Shown here: positions 8,807 to 17,229 of the stretch, one piece after another
How positions within the stretch are numbered: position 1 is the stretch's first letter
Layout: each line of letters opens with the position of its first letter
Assembly (NCBI GenBank): GCA_902491765.1
Contig: CABUIY010000009.1
Coordinates: 1-64,000, forward strand
Reading direction: 5' to 3'
Length of the DNA: 64,000 nt
DNA from: an uncultured Collinsella sp.
Lineage (GTDB): Bacteria; Actinomycetota; Coriobacteriia; Coriobacteriales; Coriobacteriaceae
The notes under the pieces: model-generated
Told to the model about the DNA's origin: nothing
The model's input: the letters and a program-made list of their open reading frames with translations, nothing else
Databases searched by the model: none
Translations under genes and position numbers: made by a program

Positions 8807-9649
8807 ATGAAGACAACGTTCAAAAAGTCCGTACTCGCATTTCTGACATGCGTCCTGGCGCTCGCCTTTGCCCTGACGGGCTGCAGCGGCGGCGGCAAAG
8901 ACCCCAAGGCCAACTTCGTCGGCAGCTGGCAGTACTCGGGTGGAACCTTGGACGGCGAAGAGCTCACCGATGAGTACATGGATATGCTCAAGGAGTGGGG
9001 CCTCAACTGTATCCTGATCCTCGACGAAGACGGCACGGGCGTCCTCGACATGTTCCTTGAGGTCGCCGACCTGAAATGGGAAGCCAAGGACGCCACCACC
9101 GTAACGATCACCGCCGAAGATGAGTCGCACGACCTGAAGCTCAAGGACGACAAGCTCGTCCTTGAGGTGGAAAACGACAAGCTCATCTTCACCAAGTCCG
9201 ACAAGGATCTGTCCGGTACGGTGAAGAAGGATCGCGAGAACGCCGAGAAGGAAGAGGAGATCGATGAGGCCGTCGAAGACGACGATGTCCAGAGCGTCGA
9301 AATCTCCCCCGCCGTCACCGTCGCCGATGACGATCTGTGCACCATCACCATTACCGAGAAGTTCAAAGACGACTGGGGCGACATCGGCTTTGTCGTCAAC
9401 ATCACCAACAAGAGCGACAAGGACCTAACCTTCTACGCTCCTTCCGGCAAGACCAACGTCAACGGCACCATGAAGGAACCCTGGTTCTCGGCTCACCTGA
9501 TGCCCGGCACCAACGCCACCGAGGAATTCACGTTCTCGAACGGTGAGCTTGACAGCCTTGATGACCTGGCCAATACGACCATCGGCATCGACGCCTATCT
9601 GACCGATTCTTACGAGGACGTCGCCTCTTACACCGCAACCATCGCGTAG
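8807..9649 (+). CDS. Putative lipoprotein
   Basis: 280 residues from ATG 8807, chosen because AAGGAGGA (8795-8802) sits just upstream; an in-frame ATG at 8792 would precede that site. A lipoprotein signal is clear: a lysine-rich start, a hydrophobic core and the lipobox LTGC with cysteine near residue 25. The mature part has a lipocalin-like/DUF5640-style stretch (FVGSWQYSGGTLDGEEL), an acidic charged linker (about 135-170), then a second beta domain containing ITITEKF and NITNKSDKDL. It was probably anchored to the outer face of the membrane. It may belong to the preceding zinc-ribbon/SPFH cluster. No specific function is recognised. Confidence 0.85.
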   Translation: MKTTFKKSVLAFLTCVLALAFALTGCSGGGKDPKANFVGSWQYSGGTLDGEELTDEYMDMLKEWGLNCILILDEDGTGVLDMFLEVADLKWEAKDATTVTITAEDESHDLKLKDDKLVLEVENDKLIFTKSDKDLSGTVKKDRENAEKEEEIDEAVEDDDVQSVEISPAVTVADDDLCTITITEKFKDDWGDIGFVVNITNKSDKDLTFYAPSGKTNVNGTMKEPWFSAHLMPGTNATEEFTFSNGELDSLDDLANTTIGIDAYLTDSYEDVASYTATIA

Positions 9650-9700
9650 CGGCAGACACCGATAGCCGCGGATTGGCGGACACATCCGCGCACATGTCAG

Positions 9701-9733
9701 GCGGGGCCGCAGGAGATAATCCTGCGGCCCCGC
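9701..9733 (+). terminator. Terminator-like hairpin after lipoprotein gene
   Basis: A perfect 14-bp stem (9701-9714 with 9720-9733, GCGGGGCCGCAGGA) lies about 50 bases after the stop codon and is followed by CGCTTTAT. A second hairpin (9771-9801, GCCCGCCGTTT arms) lies beyond it, next to the end of the convergent regulator gene. Confidence 0.7.
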
Positions 9734-9839
9734 CGCTTTATGCCGACAGCACTGCACATACAAGCAGGCCGCCCGCCGTTTTTAGATGCGAAACGGCGGG
9801 CGACCTATCTTTGGCGTTGGAGCACGGGCGGCGCACCGA

Positions 9840-10463
9840 CTACGGGCGCTCCATATTGGGGACGATACTGCCTTCGGTCACCGCATGCACGGCAAGACGC
9901 ATGATGTTGTCGTAGCCAGTCTTGCTCAGGATCTCCGAAATGCGGCGCTTGATGGTGCCCTCGCTCATAAACAGCTCGGCCGCAATCTCGCGACGGCTCT
10001 TGCCCTCGCAGGCGAGGCGCAAAATCGACAGCTCGACATCGTCGAGTGCCGCCGCGCCCGAAAAAATGCTTTCGGGCGGCTTGGGAAACGTGCAATAGCC
10101 CGCCAGCGTGGAGCGCATCACAGCGAACAGCTCGTCGATACCGACGTTCTTGTACACAAAGCTATCGACGCCCGCCTCGCGAGCCTGATCGACAAAGGTG
10201 ATCTCGGGCATGCCCGTCATGATAATGATGCGACACTCGGGCAGCTGTTCCTTGATACGTGCCGCCGCCACGATGCCGTTTGAATCGTGTTCGGTGCACA
10301 CGTCCATCAGTATCATGTCCGGGCGCTCCTTGAGCGCGACACCCAAGGCCTCGGAGGCATCGGCGATCGCGGCGACGACGGTCATATCGGGCTGGTCGCC
10401 AACGGAGCGTGCCAGGCTTTCGCGCAAAATGGCCTGGTCTTCGACAATTAACACGCGGATCAT
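9840..10463 (-). CDS. NarL/FixJ-type response regulator
   Basis: 207 residues. The receiver domain (about 1-118) has acidic residues in VEDQ, phosphoacceptor context MILMDVCTEHDSNG with aspartate near 55, the conserved threonine in IIMTGMP, and lysine in FVYKNVG. The C-terminal LuxR helix-turn-helix (about 140-200) reads LDDVELSILRLACEGKSRREIA. Its ATG overlaps the stop of the kinase gene (ATGA), so the two are translationally coupled, and AAAGGAG lies upstream. It is the output half of the two-component system encoded by the next gene; targets are unknown. Confidence 0.93.
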   Translation of the reverse strand: MIRVLIVEDQAILRESLARSVGDQPDMTVVAAIADASEALGVALKERPDMILMDVCTEHDSNGIVAAARIKEQLPECRIIIMTGMPEITFVDQAREAGVDSFVYKNVGIDELFAVMRSTLAGYCTFPKPPESIFSGAAALDDVELSILRLACEGKSRREIAAELFMSEGTIKRRISEILSKTGYDNIMRLAVHAVTEGSIVPNMERP

Positions 10464-11959
10464 GAGTTTCTCCTTTGGGACGTGTCGTTGGCGTTAAGCG
10501 GAATGGATACCGTAAGCGTAAAGGGCGGGGCAGCATGGACCTCTAGGCTGCCACCCAGATCTTGCGCGACATGCCTCATACCTGGGATACCCGTTCCCTC
10601 GCGATACGATACGGGGGCCGGGGACCCGTCGTTAGAAATCGTCATGCGCGCGACGGCTACAGCATCCGCCCCCTCCTGCCACAGACGCACGTGGATCCGA
10701 TGCGCCTGCGCATGCTTGGTGGCATTGGTCGATGCCTCACGAATAATCTGCAAAAATGCGACGGCGACACGCACGTCCTCGGGCAGCGTGCCCTCAACAT
10801 CGATTTGCACACTCACCAGGCCAAAAGCATGGACGATATCACCCAGCTGCTCTGCAGGCTCGCCGGCACCGGCACTGCGCAAATCGGCGGCAATTGAGCG
10901 TAGCAACGGGTCAATCTGCTCGAACGACTCATCGTCCAGACGCCCCTCCTCCAAATAGCGATGAAGAATGGACAGACGCTGCCCGATTACATCGTGAACG
11001 CGGGCACGCATACGTAGGTAGACCGCATTGTCGGCAACCTTTTTAACCTCTTCGATCTGGGCCTGGAGCTCTTGGCCCGCAAGCTCAAGCAGGTGGTTGG
11101 CTTGCGCCAGGCGGTCGTGGGCATGCGCATACTCCGTCACGTCCAGGCCGACGACGCGCTCGAACGGACGGCCCGAGACCGTAACGGAGTCACGCACGAA
11201 CAGACGAATCTCGGAAGGAGAGATCTCGACCACGGCGCGATCCCTGCCAAAGCGATCAAGGTCGATATGGGCGCGATTAGCGCTGCTTTCGGGCATTTGC
11301 ATGCTAAGTTTGCGCAGGTCGTTCCATGTGCTGCTCATGTCACACAGATCGGTAGGCATATGAAGCTCCACCAGGTTTTTACGCATGCAGCGGTTCATGA
11401 GCAGCGGACGGCCCCTCGGGTCCAGATACAGGATGCCCACGGGAATCACGTTGATGGTTTCAATCGTCGAGAATGCGGTGATATCCTCCTGGCGGTTACG
11501 GACGTCCATCAAGAGCGCAGCGATGGTACGGAACAGGAAGAACGCTCCCTCTGCGATAAGGACAACGGTCCACGCCGAGCCCATGGCAAAAACCACCGGC
11601 GGTGTAACAGCGGCAACAAGCAGAAGCTCGACCAGCATGACGGGGCGACGATAGTGCACCATAAGCAGCACGCCATAGGCAAAAATCGCGGCATTGAGCC
11701 ACAACGCTCCGCCCATTGCCCTGGCGCAAACGTCAAGCGGCGCCACCAGATGCGAGCCAGACGACGCGAACAGGATAAGCGCCGAAATCATCAGGTGAAG
11801 CACAAGGCTCGCCTCGTAGGCGCAAATCACCTTTCGGTTATAGGACGAGCGGCGCGATGCGATGAGCGGGACGTGAATCGTCTGCAGACACGCAGCCAGG
11901 GCAAAGACAACATCGAGCGCAACGATTTGGGGAAGGATGAGCGAAATCTGCATCGTCAC
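10460..11959 (-). CDS. Sensor histidine kinase (HisKA_3 type)
   Basis: 499 residues. About six N-terminal membrane segments (1-175) are followed by a PAS-like region (about 185-290, VIPVGILYLDPRGRPLL) and a coiled coil. The HisKA_3 dimerisation box follows (RARVHDVIGQRLSILHR, phosphoacceptor His near 328), then an ATPase domain ending in GTGIPGMRHVAQDLGGSLEV. It pairs with the downstream NarL-type regulator through a four-base overlap. The GTG start at 11959 overlaps the previous gene's TGA stop; an ATG two codons later is equally possible. The ligand is unknown. Confidence 0.9.
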   Translation of the reverse strand: MTMQISLILPQIVALDVVFALAACLQTIHVPLIASRRSSYNRKVICAYEASLVLHLMISALILFASSGSHLVAPLDVCARAMGGALWLNAAIFAYGVLLMVHYRRPVMLVELLLVAAVTPPVVFAMGSAWTVVLIAEGAFFLFRTIAALLMDVRNRQEDITAFSTIETINVIPVGILYLDPRGRPLLMNRCMRKNLVELHMPTDLCDMSSTWNDLRKLSMQMPESSANRAHIDLDRFGRDRAVVEISPSEIRLFVRDSVTVSGRPFERVVGLDVTEYAHAHDRLAQANHLLELAGQELQAQIEEVKKVADNAVYLRMRARVHDVIGQRLSILHRYLEEGRLDDESFEQIDPLLRSIAADLRSAGAGEPAEQLGDIVHAFGLVSVQIDVEGTLPEDVRVAVAFLQIIREASTNATKHAQAHRIHVRLWQEGADAVAVARMTISNDGSPAPVSYREGTGIPGMRHVAQDLGGSLEVHAAPPFTLTVSIPLNANDTSQRRNS

Positions 11960-13839
11960 TCACCCGCCCTCGGCATCAAGACGATCATGCGCAGCTGGCC
12001 GGGCTCACCCTCAAGGCGGTATGCCACGTTGCGCCCTTGCAGAGCGCTTTCGAGCTCTTGCGCAGCGGGCGTCTGCGAAAGATCTTCATCATCGTTGGAA
12101 AAAAGCGTGGCGCGCAGCTCGACACTGCATCGGTCATGGTCGCCCAAGTGATACATAAGCGCCGGATGGTCGGTGGTGTAGGCAAAAAACGCAAAGTCAT
12201 ACACGCAGTCGTACAGGGCGCTTACCGTACTGGCGTGCAACGGGCGCCGTATGGCGATAATCGAGGCGCAATCGATATCGATGGTGCGCAGGTCGCTTGC
12301 GAGCTCGTTGGCAATGAGCTGAATGCGGTCGCGATCAAAACCGCTCTCCCCGTGCTGTGCCAACGTGAGCGACCCCTTGCGCTTGCAATAGGCGACGAGC
12401 ATCTTGGCGCGCTGCAGCATGCGGTAACGCTCGTGCGAAGACGCTTCGTCGGTCAACGACGGCAGCGAGCTCAGCAGGTCGTACATCCCTTCGAGCGCAC
12501 GGGCAAGCGCCTGGTCTACGTCTTGGACCAGCAAGGTCTCGGCCTCTTGGTCTGCCAAATGCGTCTTAAGGTCGTAGTCGGCGGCGAGTAGCTCGTTTTG
12601 ACGCTGCAGCTCCATGCGACGATGCGCCAGTTCACGGTTAAGCTCGTTGAGCTCCGACACGTCTTGGGCAAGCAGGGCCGATCCGCCCAGCAGTGGAAAG
12701 GCACGGTACATCACATCGGGATCGGACGCCACGGCAAAGGCGTGGGCGCGGCCGTGCTCCTGGGTCCGCAACTCCTCGTGCACGCCCACCGGCATTGGCT
12801 TTGAAACTGGCGTGGCATAGACTTCCTGCAGGTCGCGCGTTAGAACTTTGAGGTCAAGCGGCAAGGTGTCGAAGATGCCGGCAATGTCGTGATACGACGG
12901 AATGACACCACAATCGAGACAGATTTCCATCGCCACCACGCACAGGACGCAATAGACGAGCGAAAAGTTGAGCCTCCATGCCCAGGGCACGCGCAACGCA
13001 TACGAGATGGCAAAGAATGCGCCACCCAGCAGTACGAGCGCCGCCGTGCCCGAGAAACGCTGAATGCGAAAGGACGAGGACCGACCAACCAGGATAAAAA
13101 AGGCCACAAAGTTAAAGGCCGTCCACACGAGGACGGCGAAATAACCCCAGCCGTACGTGTAATCGTTGCTCCAGGTGTCGCTTGTACGGTCAAAGCGAAA
13201 GACCTGCTGGTGAAAATCGTTGGTGAGCACAAATCCGATAAGCAGGATGGCCACAATCCACAGCGCAGCGCAGTAGCGGCGACCCAGACGGTGTTGCTCC
13301 AGGCCCGCAAGGCGCAGGCCACACAACTGGTAGAGCAGCGGAATGAGCGTCATGGGCACGTAGTACAGGTACCACAGCACAGTGGCATAGAACGGCGTGA
13401 ACGACTTGTACTTGAGAATGACTTCGATCATCCAAAGGGCGCAGATGGTGGCGATGGCAACAAGGCGGCGGCGCAACACATAGTCCAAACAGCGCAGATA
13501 GACCGATACGCCCCAGATCGAAAATATAATTGCGGCGACAAGCAGCGGGAGAGAGCTCGAATGGACGAGCGCATCCACGACCTCTCCGGACACCTCGCTA
13601 TAGGAGGGCACGGCGTTAGATAGTTTGGGGTCGAAGGCGAACAGCGCCGGCAAGACTGCCAAAAGCATGAGGAACAGCGCGGCGATGGCGCCGGCGATAG
13701 CGAAGACGCGATGGCGATATGCACGGTGCGTTATACCAACTAGGAATCGCGGCATGGCGAAGAGCGTGCCGCCCCTGGGATCCGCCACGGGAGCGGATCG
13801 GGCGGCCGCGTGGCCGATATGTCGCGTGCGGGTACCCAT
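11956..13839 (-). CDS. 7-TM sensor-like membrane protein
   Basis: About 627 residues from the ATG at 13839 (ATG 13755 is an alternative; no start has a strong ribosome site). An N-terminal hydrophobic region of seven to nine segments resembles the histidine-kinase N-terminal 7TM domain. A coiled coil (ELNRELAHRRMELQRQNELL) follows. The C-terminal part has the size of a kinase HisKA_3/ATPase region, but I cannot find a convincing H-box or the usual G-rich ATP motifs. It may therefore be a degenerate kinase acting as co-sensor for the kinase it overlaps. The in-frame extension upstream to 13926 runs through an intergenic hairpin and is rejected. Confidence 0.75.
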   Translation of the reverse strand: MGTRTRHIGHAAARSAPVADPRGGTLFAMPRFLVGITHRAYRHRVFAIAGAIAALFLMLLAVLPALFAFDPKLSNAVPSYSEVSGEVVDALVHSSSLPLLVAAIIFSIWGVSVYLRCLDYVLRRRLVAIATICALWMIEVILKYKSFTPFYATVLWYLYYVPMTLIPLLYQLCGLRLAGLEQHRLGRRYCAALWIVAILLIGFVLTNDFHQQVFRFDRTSDTWSNDYTYGWGYFAVLVWTAFNFVAFFILVGRSSSFRIQRFSGTAALVLLGGAFFAISYALRVPWAWRLNFSLVYCVLCVVAMEICLDCGVIPSYHDIAGIFDTLPLDLKVLTRDLQEVYATPVSKPMPVGVHEELRTQEHGRAHAFAVASDPDVMYRAFPLLGGSALLAQDVSELNELNRELAHRRMELQRQNELLAADYDLKTHLADQEAETLLVQDVDQALARALEGMYDLLSSLPSLTDEASSHERYRMLQRAKMLVAYCKRKGSLTLAQHGESGFDRDRIQLIANELASDLRTIDIDCASIIAIRRPLHASTVSALYDCVYDFAFFAYTTDHPALMYHLGDHDRCSVELRATLFSNDDEDLSQTPAAQELESALQGRNVAYRLEGEPGQLRMIVLMPRAGE

Positions 13840-13911
13840 AGTGCTTTTAGTGTACCGACAGGTGGGCCCAAAAAGCGGGCCACATGTCCCAAAATCCGCA
13901 GACGGCAAGGC

Positions 13912-13937
13912 GCCCGGCGAGCACATACTCGCCGGGC
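13912..13937. terminator. Intergenic hairpin
   Basis: A perfect 10-bp stem, GCCCGGCGAG (13912-13921) with CTCGCCGGGC (13928-13937), lies just after the beta-glucosidase stop on the minus strand. It has no T tract, so termination is uncertain. Confidence 0.5.
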
Positions 13938-13977
13938 CCTTGGTTAGGAGGCTCTGAAGTTGAGCGTCTCAGCTTCC

Positions 13978-15408
13978 TTAGGACAGGTCCTCACCATTCG
14001 TTTCAATGACGTGCTTGTACCAGTCGAAGCTCTTCTTCTTGGAGCGCTTGAGGGTGCCGTTGCCGGCATCGTCGCGGTCGACGTAGATAAAGCCGTAGCG
14101 CTTGGACATCTCGCCCGTGCCGGCAGACACCAGGTCAATCGGGCCCCAGGTGGTGTAGCCCAGCAGGTCAACACCGTCCTCGGTCACCGCATCACGCATC
14201 GCGGCAATATGCTGGCGCAGGTAGTCGATACGGTAGTCGTCATTGATGGAGCCATCCTCCTCGACAACATCCTTGGCGCCCAGACCGTTCTCAACCACAA
14301 ACAGCGGCTTCTGATAACGGTCGTACAGGTCGTTGAGCGTAATACGGAAGCCCAGCGGATCGATGGCCCAGCCCCACTGGCTCTCCTGCAGGTAGGGATT
14401 CTTGGCGCCGGCGAAGGCGTTGCCCTGGGTGCGCTCGACATCGGGGTTATCGGCACCGGCGGAGCAACGGGTGCTGTAATAGCTAAAGCTGATGAAGTCG
14501 ACGGTGTTGGCGGCCAGGATCTCGCGGTCCTCGTCCGTCATGCCCACATCGATACCTAGACGCTCGAGCTTCTTGACAGCATAGGCCGGGTAGTAGCCGC
14601 GGCTCTGGACGTCGACGAAGAAGTAATTGTCCTGGTTGTCGAGCTGCGCCTGGCGCACATCGCCCGGACGGCAGCTGTAGGGGTAGTAGCTACCTGCAGC
14701 GAGCATGCAGCCAATCTTGACCTCGGGATCGATCTCGTGGGCGATCTTGGTTGCCCAAGCGCTGGCGACGAGCTCGTTGTGGGCGGCCAGGTACTCGATG
14801 GCCTCCTTGTTCTCGCCCTCCTCAAAGACCAGACCGGCACCCATAAACGGCAGGTGCAAGATCATATTGATCTCGTTGAAGGTGAGCCAGTACTTCACCA
14901 GACCCTTGTAGCGGGTAAAGATCGTGGTCGCAAGGTTCTTGTAGAAGTCGATGAGCTTGCGGTTGCGCCAGCCACCGTACTCCTTGATGAGGTGAATCGG
15001 GCAGTCGAAGTGCGTGATGGTCACGAGCGGCTCGATGCCGTGCTTTTGGCACTCGCGGAATACGTCCTCGTAGAAGGCCAGGCCGGCCTCGTTGGGCTCG
15101 GTCTCGTCACCGTTGGGGAAGATGCGGGTCCACGCCAGACTCATGCGGAAGGTCTTAAAGCCCATCTCGGCAAAGAGGGCGATGTCCTCTTTGTAGTGGT
15201 GGTAGAAATCAATGCCGGTCTGCGCGGGATAGTAATAGCCGTCCTCGAAGTCGAGCATTTTACGCTGACCGGAGACCACCGCATAGCGCTCGGGGCCGTG
15301 CGGAGCCACATCCACGTTGGCCAAGCCGCGGCCGTCCACGTCGTAGGCGCCCTCGCACTGGTTAGCAGCCGTCGCGCCGCCCCACAGGAAGTCATTACGG
15401 AAAGCCAT
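13978..15408 (-). CDS. bglA: 6-phospho-beta-glucosidase (GH1)
   Basis: 476 residues, normal for glycoside hydrolase family 1. The start MAFRNDFLWGGATAANQCEGA is the family signature. The acid/base glutamate lies in TFNEIN (near residue 178) and the nucleophile in VENGLGAKD (near 373). SFSYYSTR and the loop near the C-terminus are of the BglA/AscB phospho-glucosidase type rather than the plain beta-glucosidase type. The enzyme would cleave PTS-imported phosphorylated beta-glucosides to glucose-6-phosphate and an aglycone in the cytoplasm. No PTS gene is beside it, so the substrate carrier is encoded elsewhere. GAAAGGAT precedes the ATG. The choice between AscB, BglA and BglB is not settled. 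Confidence 0.93.
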   Translation of the reverse strand: MAFRNDFLWGGATAANQCEGAYDVDGRGLANVDVAPHGPERYAVVSGQRKMLDFEDGYYYPAQTGIDFYHHYKEDIALFAEMGFKTFRMSLAWTRIFPNGDETEPNEAGLAFYEDVFRECQKHGIEPLVTITHFDCPIHLIKEYGGWRNRKLIDFYKNLATTIFTRYKGLVKYWLTFNEINMILHLPFMGAGLVFEEGENKEAIEYLAAHNELVASAWATKIAHEIDPEVKIGCMLAAGSYYPYSCRPGDVRQAQLDNQDNYFFVDVQSRGYYPAYAVKKLERLGIDVGMTDEDREILAANTVDFISFSYYSTRCSAGADNPDVERTQGNAFAGAKNPYLQESQWGWAIDPLGFRITLNDLYDRYQKPLFVVENGLGAKDVVEEDGSINDDYRIDYLRQHIAAMRDAVTEDGVDLLGYTTWGPIDLVSAGTGEMSKRYGFIYVDRDDAGNGTLKRSKKKSFDWYKHVIETNGEDLS

Positions 15409-15560
15409 GCATCGATCCTTTCATACGCTGTTGTCATAGGCTCAGTATCCCTACAAACAACGCGTCGCTCAACGGCAACGACGCAGGCCGATACTTCTTT
15501 TCACGCGCGGGTGCTCGGCAGCCGCCCCGTCTGACACTTTTTGATACCCGCATGCCCAAA

Positions 15561-15808
15561 CCACCACAAAGGGGACGGGCACCTTTGTGGTGGTTTAGGC
15601 AGGTTTGTCTCGATCTGTAACAGTTAGGCAGCCAAAACCGGGCCTGGTGTTACAGATCGAGATTTTTCGCGCGGCCCCTGCGGTTTGTCTAAATCTGTAA
15701 CAGGTAGAGGCGATTTAGCCCACTAGATGTTACAGATCGAGACAGAAGATTCTAGTCCACGGCGATGTCGAGGTTCTTGCCGATGAGGCCTACGTAGCCG
15801 CCTTCGCC
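15561..15808. repeat. 248-bp direct repeat, upstream copy
   Basis: This copy matches 16982-17229 along its full length with about one difference in ten. From left to right it contains a hairpin with arms CCACCACAAAGG/CCTTTGTGGTGG, then four 15-base arms of the TCTCGATCTGTAACA family at 15608, 15648, 15688 and 15728 (alternating orientation, exactly 40 bases apart). It ends with 15763-15808, a duplicate of the last codons and stop of the DUF4867 gene. Confidence 0.92.
15763..15808 (-). pseudogene. Duplicated 3' end of the DUF4867 gene
   Basis: About 46 bases closely matching 17184-17229 and the flanking stop-codon region of the DUF4867 gene at 17173-17817. It is only a tail fragment with no start or upstream part, and marks one edge of the duplication around the ATPase gene. 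Confidence 0.8.
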
Positions 15809-15818
15809 GGCGGGATAT

Positions 15819-15847
15819 TTGACTGAATAGGGAAAAAAGGAAAAAAT
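15819..15847 (+). promoter_or_regulatory. Promoter of the ATPase gene
   Basis: TTGACT (15819-15824) and AAAAAT (15842-15847) are spaced by 17 bases, starting 10 bases after the direct repeat ends. A purine-rich leader of GGAAAAAA-type units follows, then AAGGAG before the ATG at 15871. Confidence 0.5.
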
Positions 15848-15870
15848 AGGAAAAAAAGGAAAGGAGACTC

Positions 15871-16977
15871 ATGACTGAAACCATCTTCTCTCCCTCATTT
15901 GGAAATCGCCCGTCCTATCTGGTGGGGCGCGGGAGCGTGATTTCGACATTCATCTCCGGCCTTGAGCAGGAGCCGGGCAATCGAGACCGAGCCATGCTCA
16001 TGCTCGGCCAGCGAGGCAGCGGCAAAACGGTTCTGCTGTGGGAACTTGCCGATCGCGCACGCAAGCTCGGCTTTGTTGTCGCCACGCCCACCGTAGCCTC
16101 CGAGGATATGCTCGAGCGCATTGTTGAGAAAATCCAGGAAGCAGGCGAGCCGTACGTCAATAAACGCCGCCTTCCCAAACTCACGAGCGGCAGTCTAAGT
16201 GTTTTTGGGTTCTCGGCAGGCCTCGAGTTCACACGAGACGTGCAGGAGACCAAGAGCTTTCAGTTCAAACTCACGCAGCTCGCGCGCAAGCTGACCGAGC
16301 AGGGACACGGCACCCTCATCCTCATCGACGAGCTCCAAGCAAATTCACCCGAGATCAGACAGCTCGTCACCGCCTATCAAGAGCTCGTCGGCGAGGGACT
16401 CAACATCGCGCTCGTCATGGCGGGCCTCCCGGGAGCAGTCTCCGCGACACTCAACGACCGCGTACTGACATTTCTCAACCGCGCACGCAAGGTCACGCTC
16501 GAACCGCTTTCAGTTGGAGATGTGGATGCCTACTATCAGCGGGCTTTCGAAGAGCTCAACCTTGATATTCCAGGCGATCTTCGCCTCCGTGCCGCTCGTG
16601 CAACCCAAGGTTCGCCCTATATGCTGCAGCTCATCGGCTACAACATCGCCAATCGCTGCGAGGCCGGAAAACGCGTAACGCCAGAGCAAGTCGACGGAGC
16701 TATCGAAGCGTCAAAGTCCGATTTCGAAAACGATGTTTGTGAAACGACGCTCGCCGCGCTATCGGACCAAGACGTCGCGTTTCTCGACGCAATGATTGAT
16801 GACGAAGACGCCGTTTCGCGCATTTCCGATGTTGCGAAGCGCATGTCAGTCACACCCGACTATGCGCAAAAGTATCGCCGTCGCCTCATCGACGCCGGCG
16901 TTATCGAACAAGCACGCCGCGGCTACGTGCGCTTCGCCGTCCCATACATGGCCGACTATCTGCGCAGCCAGCTCTAG
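15871..16977 (+). CDS. AAA/ORC-like ATPase with winged-helix tail
   Basis: 368 residues. Walker A GQRGSGKT is at 46-53, Walker B LILIDELQ near 148-155, and a sensor-like stretch is seen at LVMAGLPG. The C-terminal ~85 residues (ALSDQDVAFLDAMIDDED, then YAQKYRRRLIDAGVI) look like a winged helix, the arrangement of the archaeal-ATPase/Cdc6-like group. The gene sits alone between 248-bp direct repeats, with its stop only five bases from the downstream copy, and has its own promoter. The family is associated with mobile or defence-like contexts, but the role here is unknown. Composition resembles the neighbours, with a more A-rich leader. Confidence 0.85.
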   Translation: MTETIFSPSFGNRPSYLVGRGSVISTFISGLEQEPGNRDRAMLMLGQRGSGKTVLLWELADRARKLGFVVATPTVASEDMLERIVEKIQEAGEPYVNKRRLPKLTSGSLSVFGFSAGLEFTRDVQETKSFQFKLTQLARKLTEQGHGTLILIDELQANSPEIRQLVTAYQELVGEGLNIALVMAGLPGAVSATLNDRVLTFLNRARKVTLEPLSVGDVDAYYQRAFEELNLDIPGDLRLRAARATQGSPYMLQLIGYNIANRCEAGKRVTPEQVDGAIEASKSDFENDVCETTLAALSDQDVAFLDAMIDDEDAVSRISDVAKRMSVTPDYAQKYRRRLIDAGVIEQARRGYVRFAVPYMADYLRSQL

Positions 16978-16981
16978 GCAG

Positions 16982-17229
16982 CCACCACAAAGGGGACAGG
17001 CACCTTTGTGGTGGTTGGGGCGGTTTGTCTCGATCTGTAACAGTTAGGCCGTCAAAATCGGGCTTGGTGTTACAGATCGAGATTTTTCGGGCGGCCCTCT
17101 ACGGTATGTCTCGATCTGTAACAGGTAGAGACAATTTAGCCCGCTAGATGTTACAGATCGAGACGAAAGGTTCTAGTCCACGGCGATGTCGAGGTTCTTG
17201 CCGATGAGACCTACGTAGCCGCCCTCGGC
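16982..17229. repeat. 248-bp direct repeat, downstream copy
   Basis: The partner of 15561-15808. It starts with a hairpin (arms CCACCACAAAGG/CCTTTGTGGTGG) right after the ATPase stop, which may end its transcript. Arms of the TCTCGATCTGTAACA family follow at 17028, 17068, 17109 and 17149. The copy ends inside the authentic 3' part of the DUF4867 gene, so this is probably the ancestral copy. Confidence 0.92.

Larger units (their letters stand above)
15409..15870. other. Intergenic region dominated by repeats
   Basis: 462 bases with no gene of its own. It holds the upstream signals of bglA (minus), one copy of a 248-bp direct repeat (15561-15808) and the promoter of the following ATPase gene. 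Confidence 0.7.

Noticed and set aside
6762..8816. A 684-codon minus-strand open frame over the zinc-ribbon and SPFH genes
   Set aside because: It is a shadow of two well-supported plus-strand genes and is low in complexity.
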